In this document: positions 1 to 5,412 of the stretch, piece after piece
How positions within the stretch are numbered: position 1 is the first letter of the stretch
How the letters are laid out: each line of letters begins with the position of its first letter
From: an uncultured Actinomycetes bacterium
GTDB lineage: Bacteria > Actinomycetota > Actinomycetes > Nanopelagicales > Nanopelagicaceae
Assembly: GCA_903897475.1 (NCBI GenBank)
Contig: CAIUBS010000077.1
Coordinates: 1-5,412 of the forward strand
Length of the DNA stretch: 5,412 nt
Reading direction: 5' to 3'
Notes under the pieces: model-generated
What the model was told of the DNA's origin: nothing
What the model saw: only the letters and a program-made list of their open reading frames with translations
The model's database searches: none
Translations under genes and position numbers: made by a program

Positions 1-71
1 GCTAGACCCAATCAACAAACCGTAGAGCGGGTACTGCCAAGCGTCGGACTATTGCAAAGTCTAACCTGCTA

Positions 72-100
72 TTGGCTAATTGCGAAAAGAGATGTATAAA
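72..100 (+). promoter_or_regulatory. Candidate sigma70-type promoter for the DUF3145-SIMPL genes
   Basis: TTGGCT at 72-77 (four of six bases of TTGACA) lies 17 nt upstream of TATAAA at 95-100 (five of six of TATAAT). That is near-ideal spacing for a housekeeping sigma factor. Transcription would start near 106-108, giving a 5' leader of about 62 nt before the GTG start at 170. The -10 box lies inside the inverted repeat at 87-106. The match is by eye, and AT-rich DNA yields chance matches, so this is a good candidate rather than a certainty. Confidence 0.45.
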
Positions 101-106
101 TCTCTT
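87..106. repeat. Perfect 7-bp inverted repeat over the -10 box
   Basis: AAGAGAT (87-93) and ATCTCTT (100-106) are exact reverse complements separated by 6 nt. The palindrome covers the candidate -10 box at 95-100, as expected of a repressor operator. It could also fold as a short AT-rich hairpin. On the minus strand it is followed by TT, so a weak terminator read in that direction is possible. On the + strand no U-run follows, which argues against a terminator for an upstream gene. The repeat is seen directly; its role is inferred. Confidence 0.4.
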
Positions 107-137
107 ACTGCACTTAGAGCATCGGTGGACTGGGGAA

Positions 138-154
138 GGTCACATCGGGTGATC
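138..154 (+). other. Possible hairpin in the 5' leader just before the RBS
   Basis: GGTCAC (138-143) can pair with GTGATC (149-154), with one G-U pair and a 5-nt loop. The stem ends one base before the AAAGG ribosome binding site at 156-160. The leader around it is about 50% GC, richer than most of the coding sequence in the window. It could influence ribosome access, but a 6-bp stem is easily found by chance. Confidence 0.25.
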
Positions 155-169
155 TAAAGGCAGGTACTC

Positions 170-673
170 GTGGGTAATACTCAAAATTATGCTGGGCGAA
201 TACATATTTACTCTGCGCCAGCAGCACTTACTCAACATATTGAGTGGGCGATTAATCAGCATCTAAATCAGGTAGTAAAAATTACCTGGCTATCGCAGCC
301 GCTATTGCCAGGCTGCCTGGCCACAGATCTAGAGTATAAAAGCAAGCTGCCAGTAGCTGCCAAGATAGCAACTGCTCTTAAGGGCTGGCACTACATTCGA
401 TTTGAAATTAGGCAAATTAATTTATCAACTACAGATGCAGTTTTGTATCGAGTAACGCCAGATCTAGGTTTACATCAAGCATCCCTTGCATCTAACGGGG
501 ATGTAGTAATTAATGAAAATCAATTAAGTCAAATTATTAATAACTCTTACTCACATAAAATGTTGAAAAGTAATCTTGAGAACGCTCTGGGTGTTAATTG
601 GGAGATTGAGTTAGAGCCATATCGACTCGCGCTCGCATCTGGCATGGCAGAAAGTATTAGTAAAAGTGGCTAG
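170..673 (+). CDS. DUF3145 family protein, actinobacterial, function unknown
   Basis: This 167-residue protein matches the DUF3145 family along its whole length. The recognisable blocks are IYSAPAALTQHIEWA (13-27), the SQPLLPG turn (42-48), LKGWHYIRFEI (70-80), TPDLGLH (96-102) and ELEPYRLA near the C-terminus (147-154). No signal peptide or membrane segment is visible, so it is probably cytoplasmic. The family has no established biochemical role that I know of. In Streptomyces a member sits beside the fatty-acid synthesis gene fabF, but nothing like fabF is recognisable in the 169 bases upstream here. GTG at 170 is the first usable start after an in-frame TAA at 155-157 and has AAAGG at 156-160 with a 9-nt spacer. 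It leaves the usual short N-terminal tail before the first conserved block. The SIMPL gene follows after 9 nt, so co-transcription is likely. The family call is secure; the function is open. Confidence 0.9.
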   Translation: MGNTQNYAGRIHIYSAPAALTQHIEWAINQHLNQVVKITWLSQPLLPGCLATDLEYKSKLPVAAKIATALKGWHYIRFEIRQINLSTTDAVLYRVTPDLGLHQASLASNGDVVINENQLSQIINNSYSHKMLKSNLENALGVNWEIELEPYRLALASGMAESISKSG

Positions 674-676
674 GAT
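671..676 (+). promoter_or_regulatory. TANNNT -10-like box placed for a leaderless SIMPL mRNA
   Basis: TAGGAT at 671-676 ends 6 nt before the ATG at 683, the position a -10 box would take if transcription began at the A of the start codon. The first three bases are also the stop codon of the preceding gene, so part of the match is forced. AGGA at 672-675 can equally serve as a Shine-Dalgarno with a 7-nt spacer. No -35 match is visible at the usual distance. It is weak alone and reported because the same register recurs at two other genes. Confidence 0.2.
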
Positions 677-682
677 TAAGGT

Positions 683-1426
683 ATGAAATTTGAAGCAAGT
701 GATCGGATTAAATTTGCATCTGCAGTTTTAGCTGCTGCAATTTTATCCTCTGGTTTAACCCTTGGTCTTTATAAAGTTGGCGGCGGATTGGCAGCACGTG
801 CTGGTAATGCCATCACAGTAACCGGCACAGCCTCTGAGGATGCAAAGGCAGATAATGCAGTTTGGAGTTTGAATTTAAATGAATCTCAGTCAACACTTGC
901 CACATCTGTAAAAAAGATTGATGCTTCAGCTGATGCGCTAAAAAAGTATTTGTTAAATGGTGGAGTTAGTGCTGATCAAATTGAGCTTGGGCCAATTAAT
1001 AGCAATGCAGTAATGGAGTACTCCAATGGAAACCCAACTGGTCGAATTCTTGCCTACCAGGCATATCGAACTGTGACAGTTAGAACTAAGGATGTTGAAT
1101 TAGTATCCAAGTTAAGTAATGACATTGGCACACTCCTTGCAACTGGAGTTAATGTTGGAAATTATGGACCTGCTTATTATCTTTCAACTCTAGATCAAAT
1201 GCGGGCTAAGTTATTGGCAGCTGCTATGCAGGATGCCAAGGAGAGAGCTAAAGCAATTACTGAAGCAGTAGGTGGGCAGGTTGGACCACTACTTTCAGTT
1301 TCAACTGGACCAACGCAGGTAACAACTAGAGATTCCCTAGATCGCTCAGCCGGTGGTTTTTATGATGTTTCAACAATTGATAAGACGGTCAATGTCACAC
1401 TCTCTGCGAGTTTTAAAACCAGTTAA
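683..1426 (+). CDS. SIMPL (DUF541) domain protein, membrane-anchored
   Basis: This 247-residue protein starts with a short cytoplasmic stretch and a hydrophobic segment at about residues 11-30. It continues as an extracytoplasmic SIMPL/DUF541 domain of the YggE type. Family-like features are the opening strand ITVTGTASEDAKADNAVW (44-61), the YRTVTV strand (128-133), and the alanine/lysine-rich helix from about 173 to 196 leading into a GGQVGPLLSVS turn (197-207). A final strand ends TVNVTLSASF. There is no cysteine, hence no lipobox. ARA-GN around residue 40 could be a signal peptidase site, but it lies rather far from the hydrophobic core, so a retained signal anchor is about equally likely. 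SIMPL proteins have been linked to oxidative stress and envelope functions in other bacteria, but the molecular activity is not settled. The ATG at 683 has AGGA at 672-675 and follows DUF3145 by 9 nt. Confidence 0.85.
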   Translation: MKFEASDRIKFASAVLAAAILSSGLTLGLYKVGGGLAARAGNAITVTGTASEDAKADNAVWSLNLNESQSTLATSVKKIDASADALKKYLLNGGVSADQIELGPINSNAVMEYSNGNPTGRILAYQAYRTVTVRTKDVELVSKLSNDIGTLLATGVNVGNYGPAYYLSTLDQMRAKLLAAAMQDAKERAKAITEAVGGQVGPLLSVSTGPTQVTTRDSLDRSAGGFYDVSTIDKTVNVTLSASFKTS

Positions 1427-1452
1427 AGCGCATATCGGAATAGCAAAAAATA

Positions 1453-1466
1453 TTACTATCCAGTAA
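1453..1466. repeat. Short inverted repeat upstream of etfB
   Basis: TTACT (1453-1457) and AGTAA (1462-1466) are exact inverted repeats with a 4-nt centre. They overlap the first three bases of the proposed etfB -10 box. The position suits an operator controlling the etfBA promoter, but 5-bp arms are short and AT-rich sequence produces these by chance. Confidence 0.25.
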
Positions 1467-1469
1467 CAT
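1464..1469 (+). promoter_or_regulatory. TANNNT -10-like box for a leaderless etfBA mRNA
   Basis: TAACAT at 1464-1469 keeps the T, A, A and T of TATAAT and ends exactly 6 nt before the ATG at 1476. Transcription would then begin at the A of the start codon. The ATG has no convincing Shine-Dalgarno: the preceding bases are ATCGCGGT. That absence supports leaderless translation. Seventeen nt upstream is TAGCAA (1441-1446), only a three-of-six -35 match, which is not unusual for actinobacterial promoters. TACTAT at 1454-1459 is an alternative -10 that would leave a leader of a few bases. Confidence 0.4.
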
Positions 1470-1475
1470 CGCGGT

Positions 1476-2285
1476 ATGAAAATCGCAGTCTGTATTAAAC
1501 AGGTTCCAGACTCTTGGGCTGAGAAAAAAATGGCTGGTGGAGTTTTAGATCGGGCCAATGTTGATGCGGTATTAAATGATTTAGATGAGTATGCAGTTGA
1601 AGAGGCACTTCGCATTGTGGAAGCAAACTCACCAACAAAAGAGGCTGGTGAAGCAAGTGGCCATAGCATCACATTAATTTCAATGGGCCCAGAACGTGCA
1701 ACTGAAGCAATAAGAAAAGCACTCTCAATGGGCGCAGATGATGCAATATTAATAAGCGATCCAGCTCTAGCTGGCTCTGATGCACTTGCTACTTCATTAG
1801 TTTTATCTGAGGTGATCAAAGCTGGAAATTATGATCTAGTTATCTGCGGTACTGAAAGTACTGATGCCAGAATGAGTGTGGTACCAGCGATGATTGCTGA
1901 GCGGCTTTCGTGGGCGCAGTTAACATTTGCCGGCAAGGTTAAAGTAGATCCAGCAGCAAAGAGTGTTGAGATTGAAAGAATTACTGAGTTTGGAAATCAG
2001 GTAATGAGCGCAGCATTTCCTGCAGTACTTTCTGTAATTGAAAAAATTAATGAGCCAAGATATCCATCCTTTAAGGGAATTATGGCGGCAAAGAAAAAAA
2101 CCATTACCACAATGAATTTAGCTCAGACCTCAGTTGCATCTACTGCAGTTGGCGCCTCTGCAGCCTGGAGCACAGTAAAGGATGCGCTACCAAGGCCACC
2201 AAGGGGAGCTGGGGTTAAGTTAACTGATGAAGGCAGCGGTGGCGAAAAATTAGTTGAGTTTTTAGTAGAAAAGAGATTGGCATGA
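1476..2285 (+). CDS. etfB: Electron transfer flavoprotein beta subunit (EtfB/FixA)
   Basis: This is the small subunit of the soluble ETF heterodimer, which takes electrons from acyl-CoA and other flavin dehydrogenases and passes them to the membrane quinone pool through ETF:quinone oxidoreductase. It is 269 residues long, normal for the family. It begins with the diagnostic MKIAVCIKQVPD strand, followed by LNDLDEYAVEEALRI. The GADDAILISD block and the CGTESTDARMSVVPAMIAERL segment (from residue 124) form the nucleotide-binding core. A C-terminal LPRPPRGAG...TDEGSGGEKLVEFL arm is typical of actinobacterial EtfB. The DGDT-type stretch I associate with electron-bifurcating EtfB is not seen at residues 124-139, so a conventional AMP-containing ETF is more likely; this is inference. 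The gene overlaps etfA by ATGA, which suggests translational coupling and equal subunit output. No dehydrogenase or quinone oxidoreductase partner is in the window. Confidence 0.96.
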   Translation: MKIAVCIKQVPDSWAEKKMAGGVLDRANVDAVLNDLDEYAVEEALRIVEANSPTKEAGEASGHSITLISMGPERATEAIRKALSMGADDAILISDPALAGSDALATSLVLSEVIKAGNYDLVICGTESTDARMSVVPAMIAERLSWAQLTFAGKVKVDPAAKSVEIERITEFGNQVMSAAFPAVLSVIEKINEPRYPSFKGIMAAKKKTITTMNLAQTSVASTAVGASAAWSTVKDALPRPPRGAGVKLTDEGSGGEKLVEFLVEKRLA

Positions 2286-3226
2286 GTAGCGTTATATTTT
2301 TAGTAGATCACAGTGGCGGCAAAGTTGCCAAGGCATCAGGTGAGCTTGCCACCTTTGCTAAAAGTATTGGTGAGTCAATCGCGGTGGTATTTGCATCAAA
2401 TCCAGCTGAAGTAATTTCCCAATTAAATAATATTTCAGTGGATAAAGTTATTACTGCAACTGGAGATTGGGATAAGTATGGCCCGGCGGCAATTGCTGAT
2501 GGCTTAGCCCAAATAATTGCTGCTAAGAAACCAAATGCATTGTTAATTACTTCAACTGCAACTGGTAAAGAGATAGCAGCAAGAGTTGCAGTTAAAACTA
2601 ACTCAGGCATTATTACCGATGCTGTTGGTGTTGATAAGGATTTAATTACTACCCAATCAGTCTTTGGTGGATCGACAACTGTCCACTCTGCTGTTACAAC
2701 TGGGATTTCCGTAATTACATTAAGAGCTAACTCAATAGAGCCAGTAGCAGCATCATCTACTCCAGCAGTAGAGGAGTTTGCAGTTAATATTTCAGATGCA
2801 GCAAAACTTGCCACTATTACTAGCGCAACTGCTGCGGTAAAAGGTGGCAGGCCAGAGTTAACTGAGGCCTCTATTGTAGTTTCAGGTGGTCGTGGCACAA
2901 ATGGAGATTTCAAACCTGTTGAGGCATTAGCTGATGCATTAGGTGCTGCAGTTGGCGCATCCCGTGCTGCAACTGATGCTGGTTGGTATCCACACTCACA
3001 TCAAGTAGGTCAAACTGGTAAAACTGTTTCACCACAACTTTATGTGGCAGCTGGAATCTCTGGTGCAATTCAACACCGTGCTGGTATGCAAACATCAAAA
3101 ACAATTGTGGCAATAAATAAAGATCCAGAGGCCCCAATACTTGAGATTGCAGATTTTGCAGTAATTGGTGATCTATTTAATGTTTTGCCACAGGCAACGG
3201 AGAAGATAAAGGCTCGAAAAGCCTAA
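2282..3226 (+). CDS. etfA: Electron transfer flavoprotein alpha subunit (EtfA/FixB), FAD-binding
   Basis: This is the large ETF subunit, carrying the redox-active FAD and pairing with the EtfB encoded just upstream. It has 314 residues, a usual length. The N-terminal domain (about 1-190) is the divergent Rossmann-like part, including the TATGKEIAARVA segment. The C-terminal FAD domain is highly conserved: VSGGRGTNGDF (about 200-210), GASRAATDAGW, VGQTGKTVSPQLY (242-254), then AAGISGAIQHRAGMQTSKT and INKDPEAPI, ending ADFAVIGDLFNVLP. All the segments expected to contact FAD are intact. The ATG at 2282 lies in the ATGA overlap with the etfB stop, and GAGA at 2273-2276 is only a weak Shine-Dalgarno, so translation probably depends on coupling. 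The next gene follows after 37 nt and seems to have its own promoter. Confidence 0.97.
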   Translation: MSSVIFLVDHSGGKVAKASGELATFAKSIGESIAVVFASNPAEVISQLNNISVDKVITATGDWDKYGPAAIADGLAQIIAAKKPNALLITSTATGKEIAARVAVKTNSGIITDAVGVDKDLITTQSVFGGSTTVHSAVTTGISVITLRANSIEPVAASSTPAVEEFAVNISDAAKLATITSATAAVKGGRPELTEASIVVSGGRGTNGDFKPVEALADALGAAVGASRAATDAGWYPHSHQVGQTGKTVSPQLYVAAGISGAIQHRAGMQTSKTIVAINKDPEAPILEIADFAVIGDLFNVLPQATEKIKARKA

Positions 3227-3233
3227 TTACTTC

Positions 3234-3251
3234 AAGGTCAGGTGCAACCTT
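3234..3251. repeat. Short inverted repeat in the etfA-desulfurase gap
   Basis: AAGGT (3234-3238) and ACCTT (3247-3251) are exact inverted repeats with an 8-nt centre. A second nested pairing, AGGT (3240-3243) with ACCT (3247-3250), is also possible. The right arm abuts the proposed -10 box at 3252-3257, an operator-like position. The arms are short, so the assignment is tentative. Confidence 0.25.
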
Positions 3252-3257
3252 TAGACT
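3252..3257 (+). promoter_or_regulatory. TANNNT -10-like box for a leaderless desulfurase-mnmA mRNA
   Basis: TAGACT at 3252-3257 matches four of six bases of TATAAT and ends exactly 6 nt before the GTG at 3264, so transcription would begin at the start codon. No Shine-Dalgarno lies at a usable distance; the nearest AAGG (3234-3237) is 26 nt away. The in-frame TAG at 3258-3260 forces the start to be this GTG. No good -35 hexamer is seen. Confidence 0.35.
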
Positions 3258-3263
3258 TAGCAT

Positions 3264-4421
3264 GTGCCTATCTACTTTGATCATGCTGCAACAACTGCCA
3301 TGGTCGAGCCAGCAATTACAGCCTTAACTGAAGCTTTAAAAAAATTAGGTAACGCATCCTCTTTGCACTCAGCTGGCAGAGCAGCACGGAAAGATCTAGA
3401 GCAAGCAAGAGAGATGATTGCGCAAGCTGTTGATTGCGCCCCAAGTGAGGTGGTCTTTACCTCAACTGGAACTGAGGCAAATAATCTAGCTATCAAAGGT
3501 TTGTATTGGCAGGGGGTAAAAAGTGGCAAGCAGGTAATTATGACCTCAACCTTTGAACACCATGCTGTAGCTGATCCAATAAATTGGTTAGCAGAGCATG
3601 AGGGTGCTCAAGTTATTCAAATAGGTGTTGATCGAAAGGGCTTTGTTGATTTAGGTGAACTTAAAGAAAAAGTAAATGAGCATAAAAACAAGATTGCCCT
3701 AATCTCAATTATGCACTCAAATAATGAGGTCGCAACGATGCAGGATATTGATCAAGTAGTAAAAATTGCTGCAGGTATTCCAGTTCACTCTGATTGTGTT
3801 CAAAGCTTTGGAAAGGTCGATTTATCCTTTAATAAATTGGGATTAACTGCTGCCACAATTAGTGCCCATAAAATCGGTGGACCACTTGGAGTTGCTGCTT
3901 TAATATTAAAACGTGGGCTAGATATTGAGCCGGTTCTACATGGTGGCGGTCAAGAGCGAGATCTTAGAAGTGGCACATTTAATGTCCCAGGAATTATCTC
4001 ATTTGCAGCTGCTGCAAAAAATGCAGTTGAAAATCGAAAAGAGCGCCAGCTTAAGGTTAGAGAGTTAAAACAAGAGTTAATTCAAACAGTTAAGAAAAAT
4101 ATCTCCGATGCCTGGGTTAATGGGGATTTAGAAAAAAGTTTGCCTGGAATAGTCTCTATTACATTTCCTAAAACTGATTCAGAGGGTTTACTGCTACTAC
4201 TAGATGCTGAAGGGATTGCCTGCTCAACTGGCTCTGCTTGTAGTGCTGGTGTGCAGCGGCCATCTCATGTGTTGTTAGCTATGGGATTAAGTGAGGATGA
4301 AACTACCTCTACCTTGCGGTTTTCCCTAAGTCACACAAATACAATTAATGAAATAGCAAAGCTGGGCTCAGTTATTGCCACAGTTGTTGCCAGATCGAAA
4401 GCAGCCTCGGGAAAGAAATGA
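3264..4421 (+). CDS. Cysteine desulfurase, class I (IscS/NifS-like), PLP-dependent
   Basis: The enzyme converts L-cysteine to L-alanine and holds the sulfur as a protein persulfide for transfer to acceptors. The 385-residue fold-type I aminotransferase starts with YFDHAATTAM. The active site can be followed: the TGTEANN phosphate-binding turn, His99 in FEHHAV (stacks on the PLP ring), Asp177 and Gln180 in HSDCVQSFG, and Lys203 in SAHKIGG (PLP Schiff base). The catalytic cysteine is Cys326 in GSACSAGVQRPSHVL. These sit a few residues before the matching positions in E. coli IscS. The start is GTG at 3264; an in-frame TAG at 3258-3260 excludes anything longer. It overlaps mnmA by 4 nt, so its main sulfur acceptor is probably MnmA, as with the B. 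subtilis YrvO-MnmA pair. It may also serve Fe-S or other thiolation pathways. No iscU or sufU lies beside it. The enzyme class is secure; whether it should be called iscS is less so. Confidence 0.95.
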   Translation: MPIYFDHAATTAMVEPAITALTEALKKLGNASSLHSAGRAARKDLEQAREMIAQAVDCAPSEVVFTSTGTEANNLAIKGLYWQGVKSGKQVIMTSTFEHHAVADPINWLAEHEGAQVIQIGVDRKGFVDLGELKEKVNEHKNKIALISIMHSNNEVATMQDIDQVVKIAAGIPVHSDCVQSFGKVDLSFNKLGLTAATISAHKIGGPLGVAALILKRGLDIEPVLHGGGQERDLRSGTFNVPGIISFAAAAKNAVENRKERQLKVRELKQELIQTVKKNISDAWVNGDLEKSLPGIVSITFPKTDSEGLLLLLDAEGIACSTGSACSAGVQRPSHVLLAMGLSEDETTSTLRFSLSHTNTINEIAKLGSVIATVVARSKAASGKK

Positions 4422-5412
4422 AAAAACTAAAGGTAATAGCTGCAATGAGTGGCGGAGTGGATTCGGCTGTTGCTGCGGCTCGTGCAGTTGATGCTGGCTA
4501 TGAGGTAGTCGGAGTGCATTTAGCATTATCTAGTAATCCAAAGAAGTATAGATCTGGAGCTAGAGGCTGCTGCACAATCGAAGATTCCCATGATGCTAGG
4601 CGTGCTGCTGATGTCATTGGTATTCCTTTTTATATTTGGGATATGGCAGAGGAGTTTCATAAAGGTGTAGTTGAAAACTTTTTATCTGAGTATCAAGCAG
4701 GTAGAACGCCAAATCCATGCCTTAGGTGTAATGAAAAGATTAAATTTGAAGCAGTCTTAGATCGAGCCAAAGCATTGGGCTTTGATGGTGTAGTAACTGG
4801 TCATTATGCAATTACAAAAGATGGACCAGATGGAAAAACATTACATCGTGCAGCCGATATTGATAAGGATCAATCCTATGTATTAGCTGTACTTCGAACT
4901 GATCAGATAGAGGGTGCCATATTTCCATTGGGCGATACGGTAAAAACTGATACTCGCAAAGAGGCAAAGGAGCGGGGATTATTTGTTGCCAATAAACCTG
5001 ATTCACATGATATTTGTTTTGTGCCATCTGGAGATAACGCCGGTTGGTTAAGAGAGAGATTAGGTTCTGAAACTGGTGACATAGTAGATCAAAGTGGTAA
5101 AAAATTAGGTGAACATAAAGGTGCTTACACCTACACAATTGGTCAACGTCGAGGGCTTGCACTTACTGTGCCAGATAAAAGTGGTGAGCCAAGATATGTA
5201 TTAAAGATTGAGCCAAAAAGTAATACGGTGGTAGTTGGAACCCATGAAGAGTTAGCTGTTACAACTATTGTTGGAACACCACCTATTTGGTGCGGACCTG
5301 TTCCTGAATTAAACAAGGAATTGCGAGGTTTTGCTCAGGTAAGAGCACATGGCGTCCCACTTGCGACCAGCTATAAATTTGATGGCAGTAACTTAATTGC
5401 TAATTTGGATGA
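4418..5412 (+). CDS. mnmA: tRNA-specific 2-thiouridylase MnmA (TrmU), 3' end cut by window
   Basis: MnmA activates U34 of tRNA-Lys, -Glu and -Gln by adenylation and replaces O2 with sulfur, giving the 2-thiouridine that supports accurate decoding. The reading frame is open from ATG 4418 to the window edge, 331 full codons. The family usually has about 360-375 residues, so roughly 30-45 are missing. Visible are the PP-loop ATPase motif SGGVDS (11-16), a DSHDARRAADVIGIPFY block typical of actinobacterial members, and the first catalytic cysteine Cys101 in NPCLRCN. GHYA (128-131), DKDQSY (149-154), the second catalytic cysteine Cys200 in HDICFV and GQRRGL (242-247) follow, then part of the C-terminal beta-barrel (AQVRAHG). 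Both catalytic cysteines are present. The ATG lies in the ATGA overlap with the desulfurase stop, with a weak GGGA at 4409-4412, so translational coupling is likely. Confidence 0.96.
   Translation, partial: MKKLKVIAAMSGGVDSAVAAARAVDAGYEVVGVHLALSSNPKKYRSGARGCCTIEDSHDARRAADVIGIPFYIWDMAEEFHKGVVENFLSEYQAGRTPNPCLRCNEKIKFEAVLDRAKALGFDGVVTGHYAITKDGPDGKTLHRAADIDKDQSYVLAVLRTDQIEGAIFPLGDTVKTDTRKEAKERGLFVANKPDSHDICFVPSGDNAGWLRERLGSETGDIVDQSGKKLGEHKGAYTYTIGQRRGLALTVPDKSGEPRYVLKIEPKSNTVVVGTHEELAVTTIVGTPPIWCGPVPELNKELRGFAQVRAHGVPLATSYKFDGSNLIANLD

Noticed and set aside
30..95. tRNA-like A-box on the minus strand
   Set aside because: A stretch resembling a tRNA D-arm is present on the minus strand, but the D stem does not pair and no T-loop (GGTTCRA) follows at the right distance.
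1..99. Reading frame open from the window edge to TAA at 97-99 (32 codons), possible 3' end of an upstream gene
   Set aside because: The peptide resembles no FabF or other family tail I recognise, and it runs through the promoter candidate. Frame 3 is also open from 6 to 152, so openness here is not informative. No upstream gene is supported.
1410..1419. GTTTTAAAAC palindrome at the end of the SIMPL gene
   Set aside because: It has no loop, so it cannot form a useful hairpin. It lies inside coding sequence and is a low-complexity AT palindrome expected by chance.
1370..1819. 149-codon minus-strand open frame
   Set aside because: It lies antisense to the end of the SIMPL gene and the conserved start of etfB. 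Its translation has no family resemblance and reflects the codon bias of the opposite strand.
2308..2913. 201-codon minus-strand open frame
   Set aside because: It is fully antisense to the conserved etfA coding sequence. The Ala/Val/Thr/Ser-rich product is typical of a mirrored frame.
3210..3232. Hairpin AGGCT-CGAAA-AGCCT at the end of etfA as a rho-independent terminator
   Set aside because: The stem is only 5 bp, overlaps the last codons and is followed by AATTACTT rather than a U-run.
2910..3529. Two short minus-strand open frames (2910-3137 and 3281-3529)
   Set aside because: They are antisense to the FAD domain of etfA and to the N-terminus of the desulfurase, and nothing in them is recognisable.
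4812..5162. 116-codon minus-strand open frame
   Set aside because: It is antisense to mnmA, whose sense frame contains all catalytic motifs. The His/Leu/Tyr-rich product has no recognisable domain.

Overview
The window looks like ordinary core chromosome of an AT-rich actinobacterium. I see no mobile element, CRISPR array, rRNA or tRNA. Four things point to Actinobacteria: a DUF3145 protein (a family I know only from this phylum), the gene order etfB-etfA-cysteine desulfurase-mnmA (the same order as fixA-fixB-iscS-trmU in Mycobacterium), actinobacterial-type MnmA motifs, and GTG starts. Spot counts of individual lines give roughly 30-57% GC, around 40% overall, with codons favouring A/T in third positions. 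Together with the very tight packing this suggests a streamlined low-GC lineage such as the freshwater acI group (Nanopelagicales). That placement is inference.

Layout, all on the + strand. 1-169 is a non-coding leader with a good sigma70-like promoter candidate (72-100), a perfect 7-bp inverted repeat over its -10 box, and a small hairpin just before the ribosome binding site. 170-673 is a DUF3145 protein of unknown function, followed after 9 nt by a membrane-anchored SIMPL/DUF541 protein (683-1426). A 49-nt gap leads to etfB (1476-2285) and etfA (2282-3226), which overlap by 4 nt and encode the two subunits of electron transfer flavoprotein. A 37-nt gap leads to a class I cysteine desulfurase (3264-4421), which overlaps by 4 nt the tRNA 2-thiouridylase gene mnmA (4418 to beyond the window end).

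The window holds two clear functional pairs. EtfB/EtfA form one heterodimer carrying electrons from flavin dehydrogenases towards the quinone pool. The desulfurase mobilises sulfur from cysteine as a persulfide, and MnmA uses sulfur to thiolate U34 of certain tRNAs. The 4-nt overlap suggests the desulfurase is MnmA's dedicated or main sulfur donor.

The most noticeable pattern beyond the genes is at the starts. The three genes that follow an intergenic gap without a strong, unambiguous Shine-Dalgarno (SIMPL, etfB, desulfurase) each have a TANNNT hexamer ending exactly 7 nt before the first base of the start codon. This is the arrangement expected of leaderless actinobacterial mRNAs. I found no convincing undescribed system here.
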